A stretch of DNA of 64,000 nt from Callorhinus ursinus (lineage: Eukaryota > Chordata > Mammalia > Carnivora > Otariidae), in the NCBI RefSeq assembly GCF_003265705.1, contig NW_020312828.1, forward strand, positions 52,931,518-52,995,517. Direction: 5' to 3'. Both the position numbers and the translations under genes were made by a program. Position 1 is the stretch's first letter. Each line of letters starts with the position of its first letter. This document shows, in pieces, positions 10,645 through 21,283 of this stretch. Below the pieces are notes generated by a model. The model worked only from the letters and a program-made list of their open reading frames with translations, made no database searches and had not been told where the DNA came from.

Positions 10645-11445
10645 GAAATCTCACCTAATAGAATCAGACTATGACAGCTCTTAGTGTCCATTAGTGTATG
10701 TATTTTTCATAATATGCTTCAAGTGATTAGTGAATTGGTTTTCACAGGCACGTCTGATTTTATAAGCTTTACACTGTTTGCACCAAGAAGCCAACCCTAG
10801 CCAGTACTTCATAGAGCAAGTCTTCCTTCAGAAGAAGGATGTTGTTTTGCAACTGAAATATTACTCTAGTGATTAGAAAACAGATGAGCAAGTTTCATTT
10901 CTAGAAATTTTTGTAAAGCTACTGTTGCTTGAAGTATAATTTTCTTCTCTAGGATAAAACAATAATCTCTTAAGAAAGTGAGTAGGATTTCAATTTCTAA
11001 GTCTTTGACAGCTTTTCCCATTTAACTCTGCCTCCTCTCTTCTGAATAGAATATAAACAACAATGGAATATATGCAAAGTACAGGGGGAAAGCAAATAAT
11101 TAGTATGAAAGAACCACAGCCATCCAAAGTCACAAACTGAGAATTAAGAAATAATTTTCCACTTTCACTCTGATTCACAAGAGTCTTGTTAATAAGCCCT
11201 TCCTGCTTGTACCAGAGAAGTAATGATTTCCTCTAGGTCAGTAAACTGCAACATTGATCGCATTCACTTAAATAAGCATAACCAGAGCAAACCCGTTCTC
11301 ACACATAAATTCACTTTTCAAGGCTGATTTACAGTCACTGCTCTCCTTTCTGAGAACAGGGGTAAACTTAGCCAAAAGCGTGTTTGTGAAACCTTGCCTG
11401 GACGTATCCCCAAAGATGACCCTGTTGAAATGCTACGCAGTACTG
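10645..11445. other. Intronic sequence with nothing recognised
   Basis: Unique-looking AT-rich sequence. No exon, tRNA or repeat was supported. Confidence 0.45.
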
Positions 11446-11449
11446 CTGA

Positions 11450-11560
11450 GGTGGCTATCCATACCAGTTTGCCTGGGACAGTCCTGGTTTACACCAGTGT
11501 CCCTGCATAGTTATTAATAGCTGCCCCTTTGACTTGCCAATATCCTAGGGCTGAGTAACA
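11450..11560. mobile_element. Ancient DNA-transposon-like fragment
   Basis: ACCAGTTTGCCTGGGACAGT, CCTGGTTTACACCAGTGTCC and AGTTATTAATAGCTGCCCC match a recurrent mammalian repeat end (GTTTGCCTGGGACTTTCCCGGTTT...). A related sequence lies at about 48960-49075. Family name not asserted. Confidence 0.5.
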
Positions 11561-11564
11561 CATG

Positions 11565-11995
11565 ATATAGCCAGCCTACTGTCCATACACAGGATGCATA
11601 ATGCTAGCCTTAGAACTTGGATTAAGTGCTTGGAGACATCTACACTCTAACCTCTTCTTCCTTGGGCACTGAAGGTGTGGAATGAAAAATGCACCGAATA
11701 TTCACAGACTCTGATCCCAAAACACAGCCCCCCAACCAGGTGGTCTAACACAATCTGAATAGAAATCCATTTCAAGGTAGAGATATCCTTCCATGAAAGT
11801 TAAAAAAATTATGGGAGACAATTTACTAGATAGCCCCCAAATCACACAACTTAAAGACAAGCTACGTATTTGCAAAAATTAGCCAGCCTGTTGATACATG
11901 GTGGGAGTTCTGACTCTGTAATTATTAATCCAAACAATTCCATGAAATAGAAGTAGATCCGAATTTCCTCTGAGCCTATCTATTTCTATCTCTGT
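11565..11995. other. Intronic sequence with nothing recognised
   Basis: No repeat or coding signal that I can support. Confidence 0.4.
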
Positions 11996-11999
11996 TAAT

Positions 12000-12890
12000 G
12001 GCAAAACTAATCACCTTGAAACCTTAGGATCAAATATGATTCTCTCTTTTCACTCTTTGTAATTAGTTACTAAGTCCCATTGATTCTATTTTTTTTTTTT
12101 AAGCTCTGGAATTCATTACCCACAAACCTTTCATCAGAACATGATTTCTAACTGCAGTTGTTATAGGAGCCTTCCTCTACTCTCTATCCTCCTCCAATTC
12201 ATCTCCCCCGCTGCTGCTACAAACATCCTCAACAGAGCAACCTCCTCAGTCCTTCCCTGCTCAAAACCGGCAGGTAATATCCAGACTCCTCAGCCAGGCA
12301 CTCAAGACTTTTATCAGTTCTCGGTTTCAACCACACCTCCTCCTAAGCTCACACGATTCAGTGGTTCTCATCCAGGGATAGTACTTCTTCACTAGGAGGT
12401 GTTCAAAACTGTTTGGGGACATTTTTACTTGTCTCAGTGACTTGTGGGCACAAAGGGCCTTTCATAGGCAGGGACTGAGGATCCTAAGTGTTCAGCAACA
12501 TAGATTAAATTGCCTTGTCAAATAGCACCCTAGATGAGACTTGTTCCCAAGCACATTATTTTTAGACATGTGTGGTTCCTTCTTTCTAGAATCTATTAAT
12601 TCTGCCTCCTTCCAAAATAATATTGTCCCTGGATGATTCCATTCATTTAAAGTTGTTTTTCTTATCTAAAGACCTTGGTTGGTTTCATAACTATGTATAC
12701 AGTAGTAATGGGAGATAATTATTCCCATAACACACTGCTTGCCTGCTGACATAGCTTAGTGTACTGAATTACGGTTAAACTTCTTATCCATTTCTGATTT
12801 CACTCCATGTCGTTTTTTTCCCTATCCCCTCTGTGCCCTAACATTTAAGCTCCTTAAAGAAAGGGATGTTTCTGTGGTATCTTTTTTTTT
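12000..12890 (+). mobile_element. L2-type LINE, interrupted
   Basis: TAGTTACTAAGTCCCATTGATTC, CTGCTACAAACATCCTCAAC and GGTAATATCCAGACTCC (12000-12345) follow the L2-type body. AAGCTCCTTAAAGAAAGGGATGT (about 12848-12870) resembles its 3' end. The gap holds the MER20-like piece. The plus-strand frame 12141-12395 is inside this repeat. Confidence 0.5.
12357..12535 (-). mobile_element. MER20-like hAT fragment
   Basis: CAGTGGTTCTCATCCAGGGA at the start and GTTTGGGGACATTTTTACTTGTC are MER20 in reverse orientation. The remainder is diverged. Confidence 0.55.
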
Positions 12891-13023
12891 TTAAACTCCA
12901 ATTTCTACTGTTTACCTAAAAGTTGAGAATCACTGTATAAGTGATTTTTGGATTAAAGGATAAAAATCATTCCTGCATGCCTATGTACAGAATGCCATTC
13001 CTTAATAACTTTTGTGTAGTTGT

Positions 13024-13236
13024 TAAACTTAGAACTCAGGGGGCGCCTGGGTGGCTCAGTTGGTTAAGCAACTGCCTTCGGCTCAGATCATGATGCTGGA
13101 TTCCCTGGATCGAGTACCGCATCAGGCTCCCTGCTCAGCAGGGAGTCTGCTTCTCCCTCTGACCCTCCCCCCTCTCATGCTCTCTCTCTCTAATAAATAA
13201 AAATCTAAAAAAAAATAAAATAAACTTAGAACTCAG
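13024..13236 (+). mobile_element. Carnivore tRNA-Lys SINE with perfect 16-bp TSD
   Basis: Body 13040-13220: GGGGCGCCTGGGTGGCTCAG head, CTCAGATCATGATGCTGG B-box region, CTCAGCAGGGAGTCTGCTTC, TC tract, AATAAATAAA tail. The direct repeats TAAACTTAGAACTCAG at 13024-13039 and 13221-13236 are identical, pointing to a fairly recent insertion about 500 bp from the RSPO2 exon in its downstream intron. Confidence 0.97.
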
Positions 13237-13716
13237 AATACTCAAAGGTAAACTAAATATTTTAGTTATATCTTTTATCAGTAATGGTGCTTCATAGAAC
13301 CTTAAATGTATTAAATTCTAGATTATACTAAACAAGGGATTACAAACTCAGATTAAAAAAAAAAAAAAGGAAAAAGAAGCCATAGACACTGCAGTGAAGT
13401 AGAGAGAATGTACCCAATATAAAGATATTTAAATTCCTCGGGGATTTTTTGGGGGCGAGTGCTAAGTATGCTTTATAAAGATCTGCTAACAAGCTTGTTT
13501 CGAGATGCTTGTTATGCAAAAAAAAATAATCTTTTTAAAAATGTGCAATATACTTCTAGACAAAAGATGAAAATGCTCTTATCCTACCTCACTCAAGTTT
13601 AAGCTTAGACTATTTCTGTAGCATATTAAAAATAAACTTTCTTTCATTCAAAATTTTAAACTTAGCTCCCCTAAGTTGCATAAACAGTAAATAGTAGACA
13701 AAAGTCAACTGCTCAC
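13237..13716. other. Intron next to the RSPO2 exon
   Basis: AT-rich, with an A-run at 13354-13368. No repeat was recognised between the SINE and the exon donor. Confidence 0.5.
13709..13716 (-). promoter_or_regulatory. RSPO2: 5' splice site (donor) of the RSPO2 Fu1 exon
   Basis: On the minus strand the exon ends TGTGCAA followed by GTGAGCAG, a near-consensus donor. Reading through it would give Ser-Glu-Gln instead of the expected Arg-Cys. The codon phase, with one base of Arg left over, fits the known RCARCR junction of RSPO2. Confidence 0.9.
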
Positions 13717-13905
13717 TTGCACATCTGTTCATATCTGGGGCTCGGTGTCCATAGTAACCGGATGGACAGGAATGCAGGCACTCTCCATACTGGCGCATGC
13801 CTTCTCTTCGAAGAAAGAAGAACAACTTCTGTTGACATCGGCTGCACCCATTGTCCTTTGAACAAGACAAACAACCCTTGCAAATGGGATTTGATACATA
13901 ACTAG
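13717..13905 (-). CDS. RSPO2: RSPO2 second coding exon (furin-like repeat Fu1)
   Basis: R-spondin 2 is a secreted agonist that raises Wnt signalling by joining LGR4-6 to the ZNRF3/RNF43 ubiquitin ligases, which clears those ligases and stabilises Frizzled. Read on the minus strand, this exon gives 62 whole codons plus split codons at both ends: two bases completing an Ala at the start, one base of an Arg at the end. The peptide begins SYVSNPICKGCLSCSK and ends GYYGHRAPDMNRCA. By human numbering (recalled) it covers about residues 32-95. It carries Cys 40, 43, 46, 52, 55, 74, 78 and 93, the full set for the four Fu1 disulfides, plus Arg65 and Gln70, known ligase-contact positions. Acceptor AG is at 13906-13907 and donor GT at 13715-13716. 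No stop or frameshift is present, and the peptide matches human RSPO2 as I remember it. The signal-peptide, Fu2, TSP1 and basic C-terminal exons lie outside the window. RSPO1/3/4 differ at many of these residues. Confidence 0.97.
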
Positions 13906-13925
13906 CTGTAAAAGAAAAACACAAA
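13906..13925 (-). promoter_or_regulatory. RSPO2: 3' splice site (acceptor) of the RSPO2 Fu1 exon
   Basis: On the minus strand a T-rich tract (GTTTTTCTTTTACAG) runs straight into the exon, with AG at 13907-13906. It joins in phase with the recalled end of the preceding exon (SKR-A), where the Ala codon is split 1+2. No branch point was assigned with confidence. Confidence 0.9.
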
Positions 13926-13989
13926 ACACAGGTTTAAATAGGAGTATGATCAAGACGTCCGGTCAATAAAACATGGTGAGAAGACAAGT

Positions 13990-16010
13990 GTCTCTTGTCC
14001 TACTTGAATCATAGAAATGCTACACAAAATATTCCCTCACCCCCCGCCCACAAAAAAGGCTAATACACAACCAAACTTAGAAACAAAGAGGAAACTCAGA
14101 GTTCAAACTGAAACTGAATGGCTCACAGAGTTAGACCAGACAGAGGCAGACCTCACGGCAGGGTCTTGAATCCAGGCCAAGAAATATGCTTATGTAGACC
14201 AGACACTTGGGTCTCTTTATGGAGGATGGAGTAGTGAGGGCTGTTTGCACATGCAACAAATACTTGAAGCCCCCACCCCAATTTGCCAGAGATGAAGACT
14301 TCAACCACAGATTAGGGGCATAGGGTGGTTGAGCCCAGTAGAGAGAAAATATAATCCATGAGACACAAAAACCCCAAATCTGCAATACATCCAAGTATGA
14401 GATCCAAGTTCAAATTATCAGTGTAGTATCAAATCACTAAATCAAGATACTAACATAAAAACATTGATCCACGAAAACCCATGAAGAAAAAAGCATGAAA
14501 CTGCCCTAAGGAAATGTTCTACAATCCTGAGACCTGGAACTTGCATGGAAAGCCACCTTCACACCAAAATGAACCAATCACAGGGATAAGCAAACCTCCA
14601 TGAGGAAGAGTCACTAGTCTCAGAGAGAGAGATCTCACACCTAAAGAGTCAGAAGTAACAGAACAATCTGAAAGAATCTTAAAAATGATTATCTTCAGAA
14701 TACTTGAAGAGATAAAATAAGGACTAGAAATCACAAGGGAAGAAGCAGTATCATCTAATGACTGTGCAATAAGAAAATTCTAAAACTGAAAAAAAATTCT
14801 ATGAACAAATTGAATAGAAGGTATTTAACTAGAAAACAGGTTTAAATAACTGTAGCACCAAACACAGTAAAGATGAAAATGTGGAAAAGGTAAGAAGCAT
14901 GTAAAAAGAAAAAATTTTAATATATGATTATTAGGTGCTACAGAATCAAAAAATAGCATGAGTAAGACATATTATCCAAAGAGATCATGGCTACTCAAGT
15001 TCCAGATTTAAAGAAAGAGAAGAATTCTTTAGATGAAAACTTCAGAGATCTGAGTAGATCAATAAAAACAAGCCTGCATCTGAACACAGCAGATTTATAC
15101 TAAAGAATGAAGTCAAACCAGAGAGAAACATCACCTAGAAAGAAATTTTTACCTCTACCAGACATCTCATCAGAAATAAGGTGTGTTAGACAGAATATTA
15201 GCTTCAACTTGCTAAGGGAAAATTATCAAACTATAATTCGATAAGTAATTAAATGATATTTTAAGAATGAGGGCAAAATAAAGGTATTTTCAGCCAAAAT
15301 AAAGTCAAGGAACTTATTAATCACTCACCAAAAGAATAAACTGCATATATGGGAGAAAATAAAATGGAACACAGAAGGAAGTAGAATGTAATAAGCAATA
15401 GTGATCAAATCAACTGAGAAACAGGTTTGTTTGTCTATGAAAAGTATCAGTTTTTAAGAAGTATTCATTTCCAAGGTTTAAAAATAATACATATTTTATA
15501 TTTAACAGCAGTAACATGGAAGACTCAAGGAGGGAAAACAAAGTTAAAGCATTCAAATTTTCTGTATTTTGAATGAGGAAGAACAATATATATTAAACTT
15601 CCTTAAGTTAAATGTACTTGCTAAAATTCTTGGTAGCAACCACAGAAACAGTAATGTATAACTTCTAAACCACTGACAACCACAGATATAGTAAATGTAT
15701 AAAATAGGAATAGGAGGTAACAGGATCCAAATGTCTATGACCAGGAAAATGGATAAATTATCATATATTTTAATGATAAAAAATTAAACTGGCACATACC
15801 TAAACAAGAATGGAATGAAACTTATAGACATTATATTGAACAAAGGAAGCCAGACCCCTCCCCCCCAAAAAGTATGCTCAGTATAATTCTATTTATACTG
15901 ATGTCAACGACATGTGAAGCTAATCTGTGGTGACAGAAATTAGAACATTAAATGCCTTTGAGGGTTTGGGACTGACTGGAAAGAGGTACACAGGAAATTT
16001 TGGCAGGTCT
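13990..16010 (+). mobile_element. Ancient L1/HAL1-type LINE (5' and middle part)
   Basis: From about 15200 the TAATTCGATAAGTAATTAAATG, AATGAGGGCAAAATAAAGGT and TTTTCAGCCAAAATAAAG blocks follow old L1/HAL1 ORF1. From 15735 the ATGTCTATGACCAGGAAAATGG and later blocks follow L1M 3' sequence. The part before about 14860 is assigned by continuity only. All frames are broken. Confidence 0.5.
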
Positions 16011-16436
16011 ATTTGTTTCCTAGGGCTCCCTTAACAAATGACCACAATGTGGAGGCTTACACACCAGGAATTCATTCTCTCAGTTCTTTGGACTGAAGTC
16101 TGAAATCAAGGTGTCCACAGGGCCATGTTTCCTCTGAAGGCCCTAGGGAAGAAACCTCCTCTCCCCTTCTGGTGGCCCCAGATGTTCCTTAGCTTGTGGC
16201 AGTGTATCTCCAATCTGACTCCATCTTCTCTATATACCTCTGTGTATCCTGTCTCTCATAAAGACACGGTCTTTGGATTTAGGGCCCACCTTAATCCAGT
16301 AGGATCTCCTATCCATCCTTACCTTAATTTTATTTGCAAAGCCCCTATTTTCAAATAAGGTCACACTCTGAGGCTCCAGGTGGACACGAATGGGAGCAGG
16401 CGTTAGGGGTGCAGACCCTAGTTAACCCACTATAGG
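16011..16436 (-). mobile_element. Ancient LTR/MaLR-like element inside old L1
   Basis: TTTGTTTCCTAGGGCTCCCTTAACAAATGACCACAATGTGG, CAAGGTGTCCACAGGGCC, GGATTTAGGGCCCACCTTAATCC and AAATAAGGTCACACTCTGAGG are in the order of a common ancient mammalian LTR-like repeat, antisense. It separates two halves of the old L1. Subfamily name not asserted. The 77-codon plus-strand frame at 16125-16358 lies within it. Confidence 0.65.
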
Positions 16437-16580
16437 AGGTGATGGAAATATTCTAACCTTGACTGGATATTGGATATACAATGTATCTATTTGCAAAACT
16501 TACCAAGCTGTACATTTTTTAAAAGTAATGTGCATAACTTATGAGTAAATTGTATCTGAATTTTTTAAAAAAGAAAAAAT
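16437..16580 (+). mobile_element. Ancient L1 3' end (continues the 13990-16010 element)
   Basis: AGGTGATGGAAATATTCTAACC, CAAAACTTACCAAGCTGTACA and a degenerate GTAAATTGTATCTGAATT end match an L1M 3' terminus. It resumes directly where 16010 stopped. Confidence 0.65.
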
Positions 16581-16734
16581 GGGTAGGAAGGCCATACACT
16601 AACTTCAGGATAATGTAATTGTCACTTGTGATTACATCTCTTTTGAAGATTCTTTAAATTATAGTGGATGCTCACCCATATGATATGCTTTACTTTTATG
16701 GTTTGTGGGGTTTAATTTTTAAATTTTATGTTTA

Positions 16735-17288
16735 AATTTTTATTGTTATGTTAATCACCATACATTACATTAGTTCCCCCCTCCCCCCGTGGAAAATTTT
16801 TTTCATCATTCAATTTTTTATTGTTAATCACCATACATCATTAGTTTTTGATGTAGTGATCCACGATTCATTGTTTTTGTATAACACCCAGTGCTCCACT
16901 CACTTTGTGCCCTCTTTAATACCCATCACCAGGCTAACCCATCCCCCCACCCCCCTCCCCTCTAGAACCCCCAGTTTGTATATACCACATCTTTTTTATC
17001 CATTCATCTGTCAATAGACATCTTGGCTCTTGTTTGGCTGTTGTGGACACTGCTACTATAAACATCGGGGTGCATGTACCCCTTTAGATCCCTACATTTG
17101 TATCTTTGGGGTAAATACCCAGTAGTGCAATTGCTGGGTCGTAGGGCAGCTCTATTTTCAACTTTTTGAGGAATCTCCATACTGTTTTCCAGAGTGGTTG
17201 CACCAGCTTGCACTCCCACCAACAGTGTAGGAGGGCTCCCCTTTCTCCGCATCCCCACCAGCATCTGTCATTTCCTGACTTGTTAGTG
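16735..17288 (-). mobile_element. L1 LINE 3' part, antisense, internally deleted
   Basis: Antisense L1: 3' terminus (TTATTGTTATGTTAATCACC), the CTTTAATACCCATCACCAGG and CCTCCCCTCTAGAACC blocks, then a direct jump at about 16980 into the ORF2 C-terminus. The minus-strand protein has the CxxC/W region ending LLGIYPKDTN with its downstream YKCRDLKGYMHP. The intervening ORF2-end/3' UTR is missing. The terminal 3' end is present twice, with about 40 bp between copies (16740-16775 and about 16815-16850). Confidence 0.85.
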
Positions 17289-17289
17289 G

Positions 17290-17566
17290 GTTGTTTTTTT
17301 TTTTTTAATAACAGAAATATCCCATTGGAAGGACAGGTGGGATAATACGAAGTAAACATTGAAATACCATCTGAAAATGGATATATGAACCTTACAGAGT
17401 TTACTACATCTAATGATAAAAAGAGTAATTTCAAAGAAAATACTGTTTCCAGCCCTGGCATAAAATTAAAAATGATACAATCTGACATCCCAATATAATT
17501 TCTAAAAATATGAAAAATTCATGTAACTTTATGACTTGCTTGGTATAGTAATAAGATATATTAGGT
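17290..17566. other. Intronic sequence with nothing recognised
   Basis: Unique-looking sequence between the L1 and the SINE pair. The minus-strand 134-codon frame (17084-17488) is L1 ORF2 read into this flank. Confidence 0.5.
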
Positions 17567-17574
17567 CACACTGA

Positions 17575-17778
17575 ATTTTTTTATTTATTTAAAGATTTTT
17601 TTTATTTATTTATTTGAGAGAGAGAGAATGAGAGAGAGCACGAGAGGGAAGAGGGTCAGAGGGAGAAGCAGACTCCCCGCTGAGCAGGGAGCCCGATGTG
17701 GGACTCGATCCTGGAACTCCAGGATCATGACCTGAGTCGAAGGCAGTCGCTTAACCAACTGAGCCACCCAGGCGCCCG
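17575..17778 (-). mobile_element. Carnivore tRNA-Lys SINE (distal member of tandem pair)
   Basis: Antisense SINE: T-rich tail, GAGAGAGAGAATGAGAGAG, GACTCCCCGCTGAGCAGGG, ATCATGACCTGAGTCGAAGG, GAGCCACCCAGGCGCCCG. It abuts the next SINE with only two bases between. Confidence 0.97.
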
Positions 17779-17780
17779 AC

Positions 17781-17982
17781 TTTTTTTTTTTTTTTTTAAA
17801 GATTTTATTTATTTATTTGACAGAGACACAGTGAGAGAAGGAACACAAGCAGGGGGAGTGGAAGAGAGAGAAGCCGGCTTCCCACAGAGCAGAGGGCCCG
17901 ATGCGGGGCTCGATCCCAGGACCCTGGGATCATGACCTGAGCTGAAGGCAGATGCTTAATGACTGAGCCACCCAGGTGCCCC
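17781..17982 (-). mobile_element. Carnivore tRNA-Lys SINE (proximal member of tandem pair)
   Basis: Second antisense copy of a different variant: TTTATTTGACAGAGACACAG, GCAGGGGGAGTGGAAGAGAG, CACAGAGCAGAGGGCCCG, GAGCCACCCAGGTGCCCC. The 8-bp repeat CACACTGA (17567-17574 and 17983-17990) flanks the pair as a whole. Confidence 0.97.
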
Positions 17983-17990
17983 CACACTGA

Positions 17991-20900
17991 CTTCATTTTA
18001 TCAGGCTAACCCACAGAAGAAATAAGAGAAGGAAGAGAAGACTCAGCAATTATTGAAATTTCTAGCTTTGAGGCCTACATATTTTTTGCATATACAATTA
18101 GTACCAAGCCCTAAGTATTCAGACTGGCAACTATACAACAAAGTACTCAGTATACCACAACTTTCCTTATAATGATTCAACAACCAATGTATTTATAGCT
18201 ACTTGGTAGCAGATCTATATAGGTTTTAGGCCCCAAGATGCTCTCGCTACTTCTCCTGAGCTCCCACAGCCCTGATTTGATCTTGTAGCTTCTCTTCTAG
18301 GGAGATCCCAAAACAGGAGTTTGGCTCCTTTTTCGAAAGATAAAACAAAGAACCACCAAGGCACTCAGAACCAGGAATGAGAGCCAAGACTTTGAATTGG
18401 CCATTAAGATCCACTTCTTCCTGCTTATATCCCAGGACTTTGTTCTATCAACTGTTCAGCTGCTTTTATCTGCATACCGAATCCATTTGATGGACATTCT
18501 CTTGCTTGCAAACCTATTGACGCTTCCCAAACAGTTCCTTATTTACTAGCTTATTTTCTAAAATCTGCAATTGTGGAGGAGAAAAGAATCAATACAGATG
18601 AAAAGTTACTTCCTCAGATATAATTCCTAATAAAATTTTGGGAGACCGCTTCCTAGACACATCTACATATATGTAACATAATTTGCATTTTCATAACTAA
18701 CCATACTTTCCATGTATCCTAACTTGCTCAATTTCAGTCAAGTGGTGCGAGCATCTCTTCATAGCAGTAAGACCAACATCACTTTTTTTGAAGAATCAGT
18801 TCCGTCTTCTGCCTCTATTTACCACAACCACTCAGTTATCTCCAGCACGACCTTTTCTGAAAACCACAACCAGTTTTCTAACCCTTAATTCAAGACCTCA
18901 TTCTCAGTTTCTTGTCCTCACAACTCCCGTAGCCCCAGTCATTTCAGAAAGTTTTACTCCTCCTCTGGTTTCCATGATAACATCTCCTATACACTTAATT
19001 CCAACTCTCACTATTCTGGTTTCCATTAATCCTCTCATAACTCAGGCCTTTATTACTGCTAAGACAGTTATGGTGCCCCTACCCCATACCCACCTCTCTC
19101 TTCATTCTACACTCTGTTGTTGAGTTGATTTTCCTGCTTTTATGCTCATTGTAGGATTTTGTTACACCTTATTCTGACATGATAATATTGATTTATAACA
19201 CATTTTCACATAGATGAAAATAAGCCTATACTATTTACAATTGCTCCAGCTGTCTTCTGACATTATTATTGGTGTCCTGAGCAGGGTGTAATAGGTAAGT
19301 TTCAAAAACTGGAATACAGCTCAGCTTCTCTGTGTAAGAAAGGGGTAAAATTGGAGAGAGGGTAGGTAGGGTGCAAAAAGCTGGGTGAGAGGAACAGAAC
19401 TGGAGTCCTCCCTAGCTGTACGATGGACAAAATGGCTTTGGCGTGGGGTAGCAGCAACTAAGGAGAACTCTATTTTCAGGGTTGTCTAAGAACATAACCC
19501 ACCTTAAGCACAAAGACCCTGTGGCATGATATTTGAAGCGATTGATGTCTCTTGTGAAAGAGCAAGCCTTAAATAGGAGCAACCAGGAGACTCAAGTGAG
19601 GGCAGAGGTGCTTGGCTGGAACTGCCTCTGTGGGAGCCCCACACGGCAGAGCCCCCTGCAGCAGGTCTGTGAGTGGTCTCCTGGCTGCCTTCTGCTCTTC
19701 ACTTTAACTACAGATCTGAAGAATTATATCAAGGTTATCCAAATCCCAAATTAGCTTCGTAAGAGATAATTTGGAAGTTACATACATAGCAGAATGGTTT
19801 AAAAAGGCTGTCACCACAAACAAAAGCTGAAGCTATACTTTTAGTTCCAAAGTTAAACCAAGAGCTCTTTATCACCATAAATCACACTCTATCATAACAA
19901 GTATGGAGAAAAGAGAATTGCAGAACTTAGAGATCAACATAAGTCAAAGCCTTTTTGTTTTATTTTTATGTATCAGAAGCTAACTATCATCTTGACCAGG
20001 AATATTTCAGAGTCAACAAATTGTGCTCCACATTTTTTTAAAGGTTTTCTTAAAATCATTAAAAGCTAGGCCTTATTTACTTGAGCCTTTACTGGCTTAA
20101 TGGAAATGAAGCAGGGAATACTTATCTTAGTCCCTGTCAGATATCTTTATAACCCCACAAATGAGGAATTCTCTTAAAGCAAAAATGATGTAAGCCACAT
20201 CCAACCTAAGTGATCTTCCCATGCCCCAATCTTCTCTAGCCATTAGTAATGCTCTTCAACACTGAAGGACAAGGGCACGGGTAATTTTTTGCAACATGAA
20301 GCTTCATGTCCTAAACCTCAAGCAGACTTTTAAGTTTAATTAACCACTGTCCAGTGCCAGCCATCCTAGTGGTCTCTACCGTGTAAATCAATAACTTAAT
20401 TCAACAAGAACATCTTCATCCATCATATGATGACCATACCAAGCTCAGTATCTAAAGCCAGGCAAAAATAGACTTTTTAAACATGACTATAATTTATTTG
20501 GTCAGGATCTTAATAAGTTAAGTGTCTCTGCCTATTGCTATGAGATTTAATTCAAGTGTGCAGGTGAATAAACAGATCTTAATTCCCAGCTTTGATGACC
20601 ATGTTTATTTGCTCTCTCTCTAAGTTTTCCAACTCTAAAGCCTGCTGAGATCCAGAGTCTCATCATTCCAACCAAAACACTTTTTCTAAATCTAGACCCA
20701 CCCAAAATTCTAAAGATGAAATATTTCAGATGAAACTTTAAAAAATCTTCAAAAAGGTGTTAGGCAGTAGTATTAACACAAATCTACACATATCTCCTTG
20801 ACAGAGAAAGGAACATGTGGCTATAAAAAACAAGAATTATCAGGCAGAACCCAGGTAAGAATACCTATATTACTAACAAGTATATGAAGAGAAAAAAACA

Positions 20901-21085
20901 GAATATTATTTAAGTCTAGTTATTTGTGTTCTTAAATTGCAAAGTAAGTTTGGTCCTTTATGAATCCTGGTATTTTAAGTTTGATCTTTTGTTAAATTAA
21001 ATCCAGTTATTCACATTTTATTCCATAGTGCCTTTTATGTAGGTGTTGAATGTCCATCTGTTTCTAATATACTCCTAACACTTTT
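17991..21085. other. About 3 kb of mostly unique intron
   Basis: No transposon was recognised. A pyrimidine-rich stretch (about 18740-19140) opens a 111-codon Thr/Ser/Pro-rich frame with no domain. A purine-rich stretch lies near 19330-19420. This is one of the longest repeat-poor blocks here and is where conserved non-coding elements of RSPO2 might lie. Confidence 0.45.
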
Positions 21086-21124
21086 AAAAAGTGTTCCCCT
21101 AAAAAAAAAAAAAAGTGTTCCCCT
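21086..21124. repeat. 15-bp direct repeat flanking a short poly(A)
   Basis: AAAAAGTGTTCCCCT occurs at 21086-21100 and again at 21110-21124, separated only by nine A residues. The left copy is preceded by CTTTT, so the junction reads TTTT/AAAAA, the preferred L1 endonuclease site. Confidence 0.75.
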
Positions 21125-21283
21125 ATTTCAGGATTTAGCCCTTGCCAAGAGAGAAGAAACCTAAATTCCTTCTTGGTGAAGGCATCCATTCCTGACAAAA
21201 GGTACAAATTTTGAATTCTAAATAATGGGACTGAACAATGGACTGTTGGCTCCTTGACTCCATATTTGCTGGTTAAATAAGAG

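Larger units (their letters stand above)
1..13716 (-). other. RSPO2: RSPO2 intron downstream of the Fu1 exon (partial)
   Basis: In gene direction this is the start of the intron between the Fu1 and Fu2 exons. The Fu2 exon (protein CRIENCDSC... in human) was not found here, so the intron continues past the left edge. The segment is old: most repeats in it are L2, MIR, MER and diverged L1, with one intact SINE. Confidence 0.85.

Noticed and set aside
13040..13220. Functional tRNA-Lys gene suggested by SINE A/B boxes
   Set aside because: The tRNA-like head is only the promoter part of the SINE; no mature tRNA fold or anticodon arm is intact.
13717..13905. Open frame on the plus strand over the RSPO2 exon
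   Set aside because: It has exactly the exon's coordinates because it is the antisense shadow of the conserved exon; the peptide matches no family.
13729..13953. Minus-strand frame in a different phase over the exon
   Set aside because: Out-of-phase shadow of the same exon.
18788..19123. 111-codon Thr/Ser/Pro-rich plus-strand frame
   Set aside because: The composition follows a pyrimidine-rich tract; no domain, no splice support and no conserved motif.
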